In this document: positions 55,662-64,000 of the stretch, piece after piece
Layout: every line of letters begins with the position of its first letter
Position numbering within the stretch: position 1 is the stretch's first letter
NCBI GenBank assembly: GCA_944387445.1
Contig: CALXEX010000005.1
Span: 1-64,000, forward strand
DNA from: an uncultured Clostridia bacterium
GTDB lineage: Bacteria; Bacillota; Clostridia; TANB77; CAG-508
Length of the DNA: 64,000 nucleotides
Direction: 5' to 3'
Notes under the pieces: generated by a model
The model's database searches: none
Told to the model about the DNA's origin: nothing
The model's input: only the letters and a program-made list of their open reading frames with translations
Position numbers and translations under genes: made by a program

Positions 55662-57236
55662 ATGAAATCTAATATTTTTAAATATATATTTATTATATTT
55701 GTTATTATTCTTGTTATTGTAGCATTTTTTGTTATCAGAAATAACGAAAATGAACAAGAAACGCAAGAAGAAACAACAGGTACAGAAAAAGAGATTGTAA
55801 GACAAATTCGATTAGGAATTGCACAATGTGATACATTAAATCCATTATTGACAACTAATAAAAATGTTCAGGATATTACAAAATTGATTTATGAACCCTT
55901 AGTAGATATATCTTCAGATTATAAGGCAACACCAGCTTTAGCTACAGAATGGGCCAAACAAGATGCAACTACGTATATTATTAAATTAAGAGAAAATGTC
56001 AAATGGTCAAATGGAGATAGATTTACGTCAAATGATGTTCAATTTACTTATGATAAATTAAAGGAAAATTCCTCAATATATTCTAGTAACTTAGAACATG
56101 TAACTATGTTAGAAGTTGTTGATGATTATATGGTAAAAATGTATTTAGATCAAGAAGTATCTTTTTTTGAATATTATTTAACATTCCCAATATTGCCTAA
56201 AACATTTTATGATACGCAAGATTATTATAATACAGGTATTGTACCAGTAGGAACAGGAAAATACAAAGTGGAAAATGTGCAAGAAAACTATATAACACTT
56301 ACGAAAAATACGAACTGGTGGGATAGAGACACGGAATTGTCATTAGAGGAAATCACAGTTAATGTGTATGATTCTGTAGGAGAGTTATATAATGCTTTTA
56401 AATTAGGAAATGTAGATATGGTTAGTACAAGCAATATGAATATACAAGACTATATAGGAACCATGGGATATAGTACAAAAGAAATAAAAGGAAGAGAACA
56501 TGATTTCTTGGTTTTAAATACACAAAATACATTATTAGCAAATCAAGAAGTAAGAAGAGCAATTGCTTATTCAATTGATAAAAATAATATTGTATCAAAT
56601 GTTTTTCAAAATAAATATTATACATCAAGTTTTCCACTAGACTTTGGTTCATGGGTATATCAAGAACAAGATGCAAGTTCTGGATATAATCCTGAACAGG
56701 CAAATCAACTTTTAACAGAAAATGGTTGGAGTTATAGAAACAGCAATTGGCAAAAAACAATAAGTGGAAGAACACAAAGAATACAATTAAATCTTATTGT
56801 AAAAGCATCAAATAGTACACAAGTATCTGTGGCAGACAATATAAGAACCCAATTAGCAAATCAAGGAATTAGAATTAATATTCAACAATATTCTGATGAG
56901 CAATATAATCTTGCTATACAAAATAAATCTTATGATATGATTTTATGTAGTATGAATTTATCACCAAATCCAGACATGTCATTATTTTTTGGAGAAGGAA
57001 ATTTAGCGAATTATACCAATGAAGAAGTTACAAATTTAATGAATGAAGTAAAAAATACAACAGATGAAGAAACAATCAAAAATGACTATTCAAGATTAGC
57101 AGAAATTTATAAAACAGATATACCATATATTAGTTTATATACCAATAAACATACAATAGCATATAATACAGAATTGGTAGGAGAAATTGAATCAAATTGG
57201 TTTAATCCTTTTTGTCGGAATAGAAACATGGTATAA
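55662..57236 (+). CDS. Family 5 extracellular solute-binding protein
   Basis: A 524-aa SBP_bac_5 (oligopeptide/nickel-type) protein. An N-terminal helix (about 7-26) lacks a lipobox Cys; the mature part starts QIRLGIAQCDTLNPLLTTNK and has LIYEPLVDISSDYKATPALA and VKWSNGDRFTSNDVQFTYD, typical of DppA/OppA. The C-terminus has DIPYISLYTNKHTIAYN. No permease or ATPase genes are adjacent. It may be membrane-anchored by the uncleaved helix. AGGGGTGAAAT precedes the ATG. Confidence 0.88.
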   Translation: MKSNIFKYIFIIFVIILVIVAFFVIRNNENEQETQEETTGTEKEIVRQIRLGIAQCDTLNPLLTTNKNVQDITKLIYEPLVDISSDYKATPALATEWAKQDATTYIIKLRENVKWSNGDRFTSNDVQFTYDKLKENSSIYSSNLEHVTMLEVVDDYMVKMYLDQEVSFFEYYLTFPILPKTFYDTQDYYNTGIVPVGTGKYKVENVQENYITLTKNTNWWDRDTELSLEEITVNVYDSVGELYNAFKLGNVDMVSTSNMNIQDYIGTMGYSTKEIKGREHDFLVLNTQNTLLANQEVRRAIAYSIDKNNIVSNVFQNKYYTSSFPLDFGSWVYQEQDASSGYNPEQANQLLTENGWSYRNSNWQKTISGRTQRIQLNLIVKASNSTQVSVADNIRTQLANQGIRINIQQYSDEQYNLAIQNKSYDMILCSMNLSPNPDMSLFFGEGNLANYTNEEVTNLMNEVKNTTDEETIKNDYSRLAEIYKTDIPYISLYTNKHTIAYNTELVGEIESNWFNPFCRNRNMV

Positions 57237-57268
57237 ATAATGATAATAAAAAATTTTTAAAATAAGTA

Positions 57269-57296
57269 TTGACAAAACAAATTTTTGATATATAAT
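57269..57296 (+). promoter_or_regulatory. Promoter of recA
   Basis: TTGACA (57269-57274), 16 bases, TATAAT (57291-57296), 43 bases before the start. No LexA-type GAAC-N4-GTTC box was found. Confidence 0.75.
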
Positions 57297-57338
57297 AACA
57301 ATATCAAACAAAAGTTCAAGTAAATGAGGAGGAAAATT

Positions 57339-58394
57339 ATGAGTGAGAATGCAGAAAAAAAGAAAGCGCTAGAAGCAGCAATGAGTCAAATAGAAAAACA
57401 ATTTGGTAAAGGTTCTGTTATGAAATTAGGAGAATTTAAGGCAATGGAAATAGAGGCAATTCCAACAGGTGCTTTAAGCTTAGACATTGCATTGGGAATT
57501 GGTGGAGTACCTAGAGGAAGAATTATAGAAGTATTTGGACCAGAATCTTCTGGTAAAACAACATTGGCATTACATATTATTGCAGAAGCACAAAAAATGG
57601 GAGGAGAAGCAGCATTTATTGATGCAGAGCATGCTTTAGACCCAGTTTATGCAAAAAAATTAGGGGTAGATATCGATAATTTAATTGTATCTCAACCAGA
57701 TACAGGAGAACAAGCACTAGAAATAACAGAAAGTTTAGTAAGAAGTGGAGCACTAGATGTTATTGTCGTAGACTCTGTAGCAGCATTGGTTCCAAAAGCA
57801 GAAATTGATGGTGACATGGGAGATTCACACATGGGATTACAAGCAAGACTTATGTCACAAGCACTAAGAAAATTAGCAGGAGCAATTAATAAATCTAAAA
57901 CCGTATTAATTTTTATTAACCAATTAAGAGAAAAAATAGGTGTTATGTTTGGAAATCCAGAGACGACAACAGGTGGTAGAGCATTAAAATTTTATGCCTC
58001 TGTTAGAATGGATATTAGAAAAATAGAAAACATTAAACAAGATGGAGAAGTAAAAGGAAATAGAGTAAGAGTAAAAGTTATCAAAAATAAAGTGGCACCA
58101 CCATTTAGAGAAGCAGAATTTGATATCATTTATGGAGAAGGAATTTCCAAAGAAGGAAATATCCTAGATATGGCAGTTAACTTAGACATTGTAGAAAAGG
58201 CAGGTTCTTGGTTTAGCTATAATGGAGAAAGAATTGGACAAGGAAGAGAAAATGTTAAAAAATACTTAAAAGAAAATCCAAAAATGTTAGAAGAAATAGA
58301 AGGAAAAGTAAGACAAGATTTTGAAAAAGTATTTGAAGAAAGTCTAGGAGAAGAATTACCTGAAATTGATATGGATGATGATGAAGAAGAATAA
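57339..58394 (+). CDS. recA: Recombinase RecA
   Basis: A 351-aa RecA. Walker [10 protein letters not shown] (about 66-74), L1 loop [20 protein letters not shown] (about 155-174), L2 loop [20 protein letters not shown] (about 193-212) and [11 protein letters not shown] are all canonical. The acidic tail ends [11 protein letters not shown] 57339 is chosen because GAGGAGG lies six bases before it; the ATG at 57324 precedes the ribosome binding site. recX lies 1.5 kb downstream. Confidence 0.98.
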   Translation: MSENAEKKKALEAAMSQIEKQFGKGSVMKLGEFKAMEIEAIPTGALSLDIALGIGGVPRGRIIEVFGPESSGKTTLALHIIAEAQKMGGEAAFIDAEHALDPVYAKKLGVDIDNLIVSQPDTGEQALEITESLVRSGALDVIVVDSVAALVPKAEIDGDMGDSHMGLQARLMSQALRKLAGAINKSKTVLIFINQLREKIGVMFGNPETTTGGRALKFYASVRMDIRKIENIKQDGEVKGNRVRVKVIKNKVAPPFREAEFDIIYGEGISKEGNILDMAVNLDIVEKAGSWFSYNGERIGQGRENVKKYLKENPKMLEEIEGKVRQDFEKVFEESLGEELPEIDMDDDEEE

Positions 58395-58400
58395 AAACAA

Positions 58401-58429
58401 AAAAAGGGGGATACAATGTATCTCCTTTT
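58401..58429 (+). terminator. Terminator-like hairpin of recA
   Basis: AAAAAGGGGGATAC and GTATCTCCTTTT pair with one bulge around a 4-base loop, then TTTTCC. Confidence 0.7.
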
Positions 58430-58533
58430 CCTTATAATTTGTGGTTGCTATTTTAAAATCTTTATAGTAAAATAGAAAAAAAGTATGCTATATGCAAAAT
58501 GAAAGATTTCTATACAAACAAAAAGGAGAAAAA

Positions 58534-59004
58534 ATGGAAGAACGATATAGAACTTTATCAGCAGTTATGTTGATGTTAATCAGAGAAAACAATGGAAAAG
58601 AAGAAATTTTATTGCAAAAAAGAAAAAATACGGGATATATGGATGGCTATTGGGATTATTCAGCAACTGGACATGTTGAAAATATGGAGAGTATGAAAAT
58701 GGCAATGCAAAGAGAAGCAAAAGAAGAATTGTGCATTGATATTGCTATAGAAGATTTGGAATTTGTTTCATTAATTCATAAAATCAATGGGATTGATACC
58801 ATATACTATAATGGATATTTTAAAGCACAAAAATGGAAGGGAAATCCAAAAATTGGGGAACCAAACAAGGATGAGGAGATAAAATGGTTTGATATTCATA
58901 ATCTTCCAGAAAATTTAATTGATGACAGAAAGAATGCTATGGAAAATTATATACAAAAAATACCATATAGTGAATTTGGTTGGAATGAAAGAAAACAAAG
59001 GTAA
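58534..59004 (+). CDS. Nudix hydrolase
   Basis: A 156-aa Nudix protein. The Nudix box starts GHVENMESMKMAMQ and continues REAKEELCID (about residues 41-65; G-x5-E-x7-RE-x2-EE-x-G/L pattern). It hydrolyses nucleoside diphosphate derivatives; substrate unknown. ATG 58534 follows AAAAAGGAG; the ATG at 58492 has no such site. It is followed immediately by a HAD phosphatase, then recX. Confidence 0.9.
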   Translation: MEERYRTLSAVMLMLIRENNGKEEILLQKRKNTGYMDGYWDYSATGHVENMESMKMAMQREAKEELCIDIAIEDLEFVSLIHKINGIDTIYYNGYFKAQKWKGNPKIGEPNKDEEIKWFDIHNLPENLIDDRKNAMENYIQKIPYSEFGWNERKQR

Positions 59005-59015
59005 AGGTGGATGTT

Positions 59016-59888
59016 ATGATAAAATTACTTGCAAGTGATTTAGATGGAACAATTGTGTACAATAATGAGATAACGACAATGGATTTGGAAGCAGTAAAAA
59101 AATTGAGACTAACAGATATTCAATTTGTTGTTTGTACAGGAAAAACATATGCAATGACAAAAGACATATGTCATCAATTAAAACCAACATATGGGATTTT
59201 TGGAAATGGAACACAAATTATCAATATAAAAACAGGTAAAGAAATTATTAGAAATACCATAACAAATGCACAAGTGATGGATTGTTTGAAAATTGCTAAA
59301 AAACATCATTTACATATACATATTTATACAGAACATAAAATTATTGCACAAGAAAATTTAGACTATATGGCTTATAGAAATTATATTTTATACAAAGATC
59401 AGGTAGAATTTGAAATAGTGGATTCTATAGAAAATTATATAAGAGAACAAAATCCCAATATATTAAAATTGATATTATCAGGGGAAAAAGAATTGCTAAC
59501 TATAAAAAGAGAAATTGAATCCAAAGAAAAGGTAACTGCAATACGAATAAAAAAATGTGGAAAATATATTGATAAAGTTGTTGGTAAAGAATATGAATAT
59601 TTGGATATTGTACCTAGGCATATAACAAAATATCATGCTTTAATGCAATTAAGTATATATTTAGGGATACCAATGGAACAAATTATGGCAATAGGAGATA
59701 ATATCAATGATATAGAAATGATAAAACATGCTGGAATTGGAGTAGCAATAGGAGGTAGTTATAAAAGAGTACAAAATATTGCTTCTTATGTAACTCAAAA
59801 TACAGTAAAAACAGGAGGATTTGCAGAAGCAATTGATAAATTTCTAATAGAAACAAGGAGTGAATATGTATACAGTAGAAGAATTTGA
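59016..59888 (+). CDS. HAD-superfamily (Cof/IIB) phosphatase, second copy
   Basis: A 290-aa paralog of the protein at 8652. Motif I DLDGTIV (residues 8-14), motif II CTGKTYAMTKD (about 38-48) and motif IV GDNINDIEMIKHAGIGVAIG (about 229-248). The Arg of motif II is Lys here. ATG 59016 lies five bases after AAAGGTGG. It overlaps recX by about 20 bases. Confidence 0.9.
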   Translation: MIKLLASDLDGTIVYNNEITTMDLEAVKKLRLTDIQFVVCTGKTYAMTKDICHQLKPTYGIFGNGTQIINIKTGKEIIRNTITNAQVMDCLKIAKKHHLHIHIYTEHKIIAQENLDYMAYRNYILYKDQVEFEIVDSIENYIREQNPNILKLILSGEKELLTIKREIESKEKVTAIRIKKCGKYIDKVVGKEYEYLDIVPRHITKYHALMQLSIYLGIPMEQIMAIGDNINDIEMIKHAGIGVAIGGSYKRVQNIASYVTQNTVKTGGFAEAIDKFLIETRSEYVYSRRI

Positions 59889-60312
59889 TAAAGAAAAAAC
59901 AAAAGTATTAAAATATGTATTATATAAAAAAAGAAGTGAAAATGAAATTAGAAAAAAATTTGGAAATGAAATAGAAGAAAATTTGCTAGAGGATATTATT
60001 GCCTATTTAAAAGAAGCAAAATATATAGATGATAAAGAATATATTAGAAAAACAATCAATAATTTTATGGCTTTAAAAAATCTATCTATACGAGAGATAG
60101 AATATAAATTATATAGCAAAGGAATCAAAAAAGAAGATATAGAAGATTATATTTATGAAAATAAAGAAGAATTAAATCAATATGAAATGAAATCAGCTAG
60201 AAATATAGCTAATAAAAAAATAACATCATTAGAATTAGAAGAAATTAAACAATATTTAATGAAAAAAGGATATAAAAGAGAAAATATAGCTATTGCATTA
60301 GAAGATATATAA
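59866..60312 (+). CDS. recX: Regulatory protein RecX
   Basis: A 148-aa RecX. The three-helix repeats are visible: LKYVLYKKRSENEIRKKF (about 15-32), KYIDDKEYIRKTINNFMALK (about 49-68), and KNLSIREIEYKLYSKGI and KQYLMKKGYKRENIAIALE. It modulates RecA filaments. ATG 59866 follows AAGGAG at five bases. Moderate neighbourhood link with recA. Confidence 0.88.
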   Translation: MYTVEEFDKEKTKVLKYVLYKKRSENEIRKKFGNEIEENLLEDIIAYLKEAKYIDDKEYIRKTINNFMALKNLSIREIEYKLYSKGIKKEDIEDYIYENKEELNQYEMKSARNIANKKITSLELEEIKQYLMKKGYKRENIAIALEDI

Positions 60313-60328
60313 GAAGAGGAGAGAGACC

Positions 60329-61078
60329 ATGTCGATATTAACATTAGAAACAAAAAAGTATGCTATTAAGATAGAAAACTTTGAAGGACCGCTAGATTTA
60401 TTATGTCATTTAATTGAAATTAATAAAATGAATATTTATGATATTCATTTAAATGAAATTACAGACCAATATATTCAATATTTAAATCAAATGGAAGAAA
60501 TGAATTTGGAAATTGCTAGTGAATTTGTTGTTATGGCATCTACTTTACTATATTTAAAATCAAAAAAACTACTTCCAAAACAAGAAGAGGAAGAAGAAGA
60601 ACTAACCGAAGAAGAATTAATTAGAAGAATCATTGAATATAAAAAGTTTAAAGAAATTAGTAAAGTATTGAAACAAAATTTTATGCAAAATGGAAATCGC
60701 TATTATAAAAGCCAAGAAAATATTGAGCTTCCAAAACAAAAATTGGAAAAGGATTATGATAACACGGTTATTCCTAATATATATAGTGAATTAATAGAAA
60801 GAAATCGTGCAAAAATCAATCAAAATGCAAAAAATATTGAAAAAATTGCATTAGTAGAAAATTATACAGTTGCTAGCAAAGTAAAAGAAATGTTTAAAGT
60901 ATTGGTAAAACAAAAACGATTTGTGTTTAATAAATTATTTTCATTGAATAAGCACAATAAACAAGAAGTAGTAACAGCATTTAGTGGATTATTAGAAATG
61001 TCAAGAAGAAAGAAAGTAGAAACGACACAAGAAGAACTTTTTGGAGATATTACTGTTGAGAAACCAAAAAGAGCATAA
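60329..61078 (+). CDS. scpA: Segregation and condensation protein A
   Basis: A 249-aa kleisin. KIENFEGPLDLLCHLIEINK (residues 14-33) and ITDQYIQYL (about 44-52) form the N-terminal Smc-binding helices, followed by SEFVVMASTLLYLKSKKLLP (about 64-83), an acidic linker (EEEEEELTEEE), and a C-terminal winged-helix ending TQEELFGDITV. It is part of the SMC condensin. Its usual partner scpB is not the next gene. Confidence 0.95.
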   Translation: MSILTLETKKYAIKIENFEGPLDLLCHLIEINKMNIYDIHLNEITDQYIQYLNQMEEMNLEIASEFVVMASTLLYLKSKKLLPKQEEEEEELTEEELIRRIIEYKKFKEISKVLKQNFMQNGNRYYKSQENIELPKQKLEKDYDNTVIPNIYSELIERNRAKINQNAKNIEKIALVENYTVASKVKEMFKVLVKQKRFVFNKLFSLNKHNKQEVVTAFSGLLEMSRRKKVETTQEELFGDITVEKPKRA

Positions 61079-61087
61079 GAGATGTAG

Positions 61088-61134
61088 AAAGAATCATGTA
61101 AGAAAAGGCTTATGGCTATCATACATGATTCTTT
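61088..61134 (+). terminator. Terminator of scpA
   Basis: AAAGAATCATGTA and TACATGATTCTTT form a 13-bp stem. A -35 box follows at 61140. Confidence 0.75.
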
Positions 61135-61139
61135 ATTTG

Positions 61140-61168
61140 TTGACAAATTATGTATACTGATATAAAAT
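61140..61168 (+). promoter_or_regulatory. Promoter of the 61203 orphan gene
   Basis: TTGACA (61140-61145), 17 bases, TAAAAT (61163-61168), 35 bases before the start codon. Confidence 0.65.
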
Positions 61169-61202
61169 ATATTGTATAAAAATAGTAGGAGGTAACAATG
61201 AT

Positions 61203-62339
61203 ATGGAAAAAATGAATAAAGAAGCATATCAACGGTTAAAACACAGAAAGGAGCAACTGGAGGCTAGAGTAGAAAGAGATGTTCCGGGACCTGAAAGGGA
61301 AACTGCCAAAAGACTTTTGAAAAAAGTTTCTAAACGGTTAGAGGAGTTTGAAAAAGCTAATGGCATTATTCATGAAGAAACAACAGAGACAGTAGAAGAG
61401 GAGAAGGAGTACAGGGGATTCTATACTACGAGTAGTAAAAGAAATTCTAAATTTGGGGAATTTGTTAAAAAGAATTTTGGATCATTTGAAAATTTCTTTT
61501 CATTTATGGAAGGTGTTGCTAAGAAGTTTGAAGAGGAATGCAAAAAGAATCCAAGAAACCATAATGGTTATAACAAATGGTATGATTATGAAGAACCTGA
61601 AGAATATTACCAGGAAGAAACTCGTTCAGTAGACGAGCTAATTAAAGACTTAGGAGTTCTATATCTGATTTTCGGGAGTACCTATCAAACATATTTTAAT
61701 TACCATGTTTATAAGGTAAGATTTTTGAAAGAAATCGAAAAAAATGGAGCTTTCTTCAGAGTAAAGGCAAATATCTATGAAGATAATAAATTAATTTGCA
61801 AAGGCATTCAAATTGGATTCTGGCCCTTTCATAGAGGCGATGACAGGGTTAGAGATATGGAATGGTCTGCAAAAGATAATGTCTTTAAAAAATATGACGA
61901 AAGGAGTACACCGACAAGAGTATTTATATTAAAAATATTGAAAGAAATGCAGGAGTTGTGGAATAGCTATTTTGATGAAGAAGTAGAAAAACTTCCTGAC
62001 AAAGCTCAAAAAGACAACGAAGTAGAAAAACTTCCTGACAAATCTCAAAAAGACAACTTTGTGACAGTTACAATGTCTAAAGAAGAACGTCGGAGAAGGA
62101 TTAGAGAGATTTCCCAAAATCTGTATCCTCAAAAATTTGATAGGATGAAGGATATACTGATTGAGACAGATAAGCAATATAAAGATTTGGCGGACTATCT
62201 TGAAACATCAGGGTTGGTCTATGAAGTAAGAGAAAATGCTATATATGTATGGCACTATCATTATAATAAGTATTTTAAACTCATAGGATACAACTTAACT
62301 GGTCGTGACAAGGTGTTAAATTTGTTACCGGTGCAATAA
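61203..62339 (+). CDS. Orphan protein with a 13-residue tandem repeat
   Basis: A 378-aa soluble protein of unknown function. The N-terminus is basic and coiled-coil-like (LKHRKEQLEARVERD, RLLKKVSKRLEEFEK). The middle part is aromatic and contains YNKWYDYEEPEEYYQEETRS and YQTYFNYHVYKVRFLKE. A perfect-length repeat EVEKLPDKAQKDN / EVEKLPDKSQKDN occupies about 260-285. The C-terminus has VYEVRENAIYVWHYHYNKYF. AGGAGGTAAC precedes the start. It lies between scpA and DUF2953, with its own promoter. Confidence 0.72.
   Translation: MEKMNKEAYQRLKHRKEQLEARVERDVPGPERETAKRLLKKVSKRLEEFEKANGIIHEETTETVEEEKEYRGFYTTSSKRNSKFGEFVKKNFGSFENFFSFMEGVAKKFEEECKKNPRNHNGYNKWYDYEEPEEYYQEETRSVDELIKDLGVLYLIFGSTYQTYFNYHVYKVRFLKEIEKNGAFFRVKANIYEDNKLICKGIQIGFWPFHRGDDRVRDMEWSAKDNVFKKYDERSTPTRVFILKILKEMQELWNSYFDEEVEKLPDKAQKDNEVEKLPDKSQKDNFVTVTMSKEERRRRIREISQNLYPQKFDRMKDILIETDKQYKDLADYLETSGLVYEVRENAIYVWHYHYNKYFKLIGYNLTGRDKVLNLLPVQ
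61980..62057 (+). repeat. 39-bp tandem duplication inside the 61203 gene
   Basis: Unit 1 is 61980-62018, unit 2 is 62019-62057, differing at one base that changes an Ala codon to Ser. It is in frame and so encodes a 13-residue repeat. Confidence 0.85.
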
Positions 62340-62412
62340 CTTTTATTGTTATTGTTTAAATTCCAAAAAGAAGGGAAAACTAATTACAGAACTAAGAAAC
62401 AAGGTGATGTAA

Positions 62413-63051
62413 TTGGTTTTTCTTTTTATTTTATTAATATTTCTAGTTTTGGGATTGGTTATTTTAACTTCTAAGTTAGATATTAGAATGATAAATTTAA
62501 TCATAGATTCACAAAGTAAAAAGTATATAAATGATAGATATGAAATTATCATAAAATTAAAAATTTTTGGAAATATACCGATTCTAAAATTTACACTAAA
62601 TAAGAGCAGACTAAGAAAAATAAAACAATCTAGGAAAATGAATGAAAAAGTAAAACAATTAGAAAAGGATATTTTACAAAACAAAGATAAATTTGATAGA
62701 CAAGTGATAAAAGGTTTAAAAGAATTTAGTAAAGGCATATATATGAAAAAATTAGATTTAGAAGTAGAATTGGGAACAGAAAATGCATTTTTAACATCTA
62801 TGTTCGTTACTATTTTTTCTAGTATATTATCTATTGTATTCTCAAGAATCCATGTAAGAGAAAAAAATATCGTATATGAAATTAAACCACTTTATAGAAA
62901 TGAAAATTCTATAAAAATTGAAATTTCTGGTATATTTCAAATAAAACTGATACATATTATAAATACCATATATGTATTAAATAAAAAAGGAGGAAGAAAA
63001 AATCATGAGCGAACATCCAATAGAAGGTCTTATGACTACAGCTATGAATAG
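62413..63051 (+). CDS. DUF2953-family protein
   Basis: A 212-aa protein starting at TTG (AAGGTGATG ahead of it). One N-terminal helix (about 2-20), then RYEIIIKLKIFGNIPILKFT and, near residue 120, LDLEVELGTENAFLTSMFV, which is typical of DUF2953. A second helix spans about 130-147. It overlaps gerW by 47 bases, a usual pairing in sporulating Clostridia. Function unknown, probably linked to sporulation. Confidence 0.82.
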   Translation: MVFLFILLIFLVLGLVILTSKLDIRMINLIIDSQSKKYINDRYEIIIKLKIFGNIPILKFTLNKSRLRKIKQSRKMNEKVKQLEKDILQNKDKFDRQVIKGLKEFSKGIYMKKLDLEVELGTENAFLTSMFVTIFSSILSIVFSRIHVREKNIVYEIKPLYRNENSIKIEISGIFQIKLIHIINTIYVLNKKGGRKNHERTSNRRSYDYSYE

Positions 63052-63616
63052 TATCCAAGATATGATAGATGTGAATACCATTATAGGAGAGCCAATTGAA
63101 ACATCTAATAATATAGTCATTATTCCCATATCAAAAGTATCATTTGGTTTTGCAGCAGGAGGAAGTGAATTTAAAGGAGAAACGGTTGATGAGTACAGAA
63201 AAAGAGAAAAAGAAGAAGAAGTGCAATACAGGTTACCATTTGGAGGTGGTTCAGGAGCAGGGGTTACCATTAATCCAATTGCATTTCTAGTTATCCAAGG
63301 AGAAAATGTAAAATTAATGCCTGTTAATTATAGTTCATCAATAGATAAACTTTTAGATTATATTCCAGACTTATTAGACAAAACAAATAACATGATTAAT
63401 AAATGTATCCAAAAGTCGAAAGATAAAACAAAGGGAGATACAAAAGAGAATGAACAAAAGAAATCAGAAAAAGTAAAAATGGATAAAAATAGAATAGCAG
63501 AAGATTTAGACGAAAGTAAACATATAAAAGAAAGAATAGAAAGAACAAAAAAACCAGTAGAAGAAGAAATTACTTATGAGTATGAATATGATGAAACATT
63601 AGATGATGATGAATAA
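63005..63616 (+). CDS. gerW: GerW/YtfJ-family sporulation protein
   Basis: A 203-aa protein. MSEHPIEGLMTTAMNSIQDM, IIGEPIETSNNIVIIPISKV (about 27-46), GFAAGGSEF (about 50-58) and LPFGGGSGAGVTINPIAFLV (about 79-98) are the family signatures. The C-terminal 60 residues are charged and low-complexity. It is associated with spore germination in Bacillus. Preceded by AAAAGGAGGAAGA within the DUF2953 frame. Confidence 0.93.
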   Translation: MSEHPIEGLMTTAMNSIQDMIDVNTIIGEPIETSNNIVIIPISKVSFGFAAGGSEFKGETVDEYRKREKEEEVQYRLPFGGGSGAGVTINPIAFLVIQGENVKLMPVNYSSSIDKLLDYIPDLLDKTNNMINKCIQKSKDKTKGDTKENEQKKSEKVKMDKNRIAEDLDESKHIKERIERTKKPVEEEITYEYEYDETLDDDE

Positions 63617-63660
63617 GGGATTTTAGGGAAGAATGGGTACGTTCCTAAAATCCCTTATTC
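63611..63660 (+). terminator. Strong hairpin after gerW
   Basis: GAATAAGGGATTTTAGG and CCTAAAATCCCTTATTC form a 17-bp perfect stem. No T-run follows, so it may be a processing site or a weak terminator before spoIIA. Confidence 0.65.
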
Positions 63661-63709
63661 AATTGTCGAAAACTTCTTATAAAACGACAAAACTTCCTAT
63701 TTTTTACTC

Positions 63710-63738
63710 TTGGAAAATACTGGAAAAAAGAATATAAT
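63710..63738 (+). promoter_or_regulatory. Promoter of spoIIAA
   Basis: TTGGAA (63710-63715), 17 bases, TATAAT (63733-63738) fits sigma-A. AAAGAATAT (63727-63735) overlapping it matches a sigma-H -10 (RnnGAATWW). However, the TTGGAAAA -35 lies only 9 bases upstream of it and lacks the A of AGGA, so sigma-H control is possible but not shown. Confidence 0.5.
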
Positions 63739-63765
63739 ACAAGAAGAATTTTAAAGGAGGCTATG

Positions 63766-64000
63766 ATGGAATCAAAATTTTATGAAGAGGACAAGTTGTT
63801 AATTTTTAGAATCACAGATGAAATTGATGATTTTAGTGTTCAAAAGATAAGGAGGAGAGCGGATTATGACATTGAAAGATATATGCCTAGAAAAGTTATA
63901 TTTGATTTTAATCGTGTTACATTCATGGATAGCGCAGGGATAGGATTGATTATTGGAAGGTACAAATTTGCAAAAATGTTAGGAAGTACAGTAGAACTTT
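63766..64000 (+). CDS. spoIIAA: Anti-sigma F factor antagonist SpoIIAA (partial, window end)
   Basis: The first 78 codons of a STAS protein. FRITDEIDDFSVQKIRRRAD and VIFDFNRVTFMDSAGIGLII include the DSAG phosphorylated serine. It releases sigma-F from SpoIIAB in the forespore. ATG 63766 follows AAAGGAGG at five bases; the ATG at 63763 is too close. spoIIAB and sigF should follow outside the window. Confidence 0.93.
   Translation, partial: MESKFYEEDKLLIFRITDEIDDFSVQKIRRRADYDIERYMPRKVIFDFNRVTFMDSAGIGLIIGRYKFAKMLGSTVEL

Overview
The window is a strongly AT-rich chromosomal segment of an endospore-forming Firmicute of class Clostridia, probably an uncultured gut-type lineage. This rests on the sporulation genes (an alpha/beta-type SASP, spoVG with a near-perfect sigma-H promoter, spoIVB, spoIIM, a GerW/YtfJ protein with its DUF2953 partner, and the start of spoIIAA), on Firmicute neighbourhoods (era-yqzL-recO, spoIIM/xerD, dxs with an S4-domain gene) and on the codon bias. 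There is no prophage, no CRISPR array and no intact insertion sequence.

Layout. 1-430: end of an rRNA operon (23S 3' end, 5S, tRNA-Asn) with a promoter-like element in the 23S-5S spacer. 571-9524: housekeeping and small-molecule genes (flavoprotein, udk, glycosyltransferase, era-yqzL-recO, hpf, a GtrII-like membrane protein, SASP, HAD phosphatase). 9682-21477: a 12-kb same-strand cluster encoding a Tad/Flp-like (type IVc) pilus or secretion machine: a SAF-domain CpaB, two tandem CpaE/MinD-like proteins, a CpaF ATPase, a TadB/TadC double-domain membrane platform, six small single-helix pilin-like proteins (three starting with the same MENASKAL sequence and a fourth with a close variant), and a large TadE/G-like exported protein. 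21606-31022: spoIVB, murC, spoVG, an orphan repeat protein, pth-rng-rimO. 31310-49957: trpS, obgE, Dps, a pilin-like/FGE-like fusion, recN, eno, a vWA surface protein, dxs, tsaB-rimI fusion, tsaE and an EndoQ-like PHP nuclease. 50084-64000: spoIIM, xerD, an acyltransferase/esterase cassette, a solo solute-binding protein, recA, Nudix, HAD, recX, scpA, DUF2953, gerW, spoIIAA (cut by the window end).

The most interesting region is the Tad-like cluster. Its pilin-like proteins have no recognisable class IV prepilin leader: the hydrophobic helix starts about eight residues after the initiator Met, and no prepilin peptidase or outer-membrane component lies in the window. Several share a second motif C-terminal to the helix, so the cluster looks like a set of diverged paralogs. 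Two genes of the machine (cpaF, exactly in its P-loop, and tadB/C) carry single-base frameshifts, as does an unrelated orphan gene at 25192-27074. These may be sequencing errors, phase variation or decay, and reads must decide.

Other structure: two copies of a ~175-bp palindromic intergenic element (3544-3718 and 24980-25156) whose first hairpin shows compensatory base-pair changes, and a 261-bp near-perfect palindrome at 51750-52010. All three begin at the U-tract of a rho-independent terminator. Four orphan proteins (25192-27074, 32336-33436, 44917-46029, 61203-62339) sit between conserved housekeeping genes; two show internal duplications visible by eye. Motif, repeat and promoter positions were read by hand; no database search was run.
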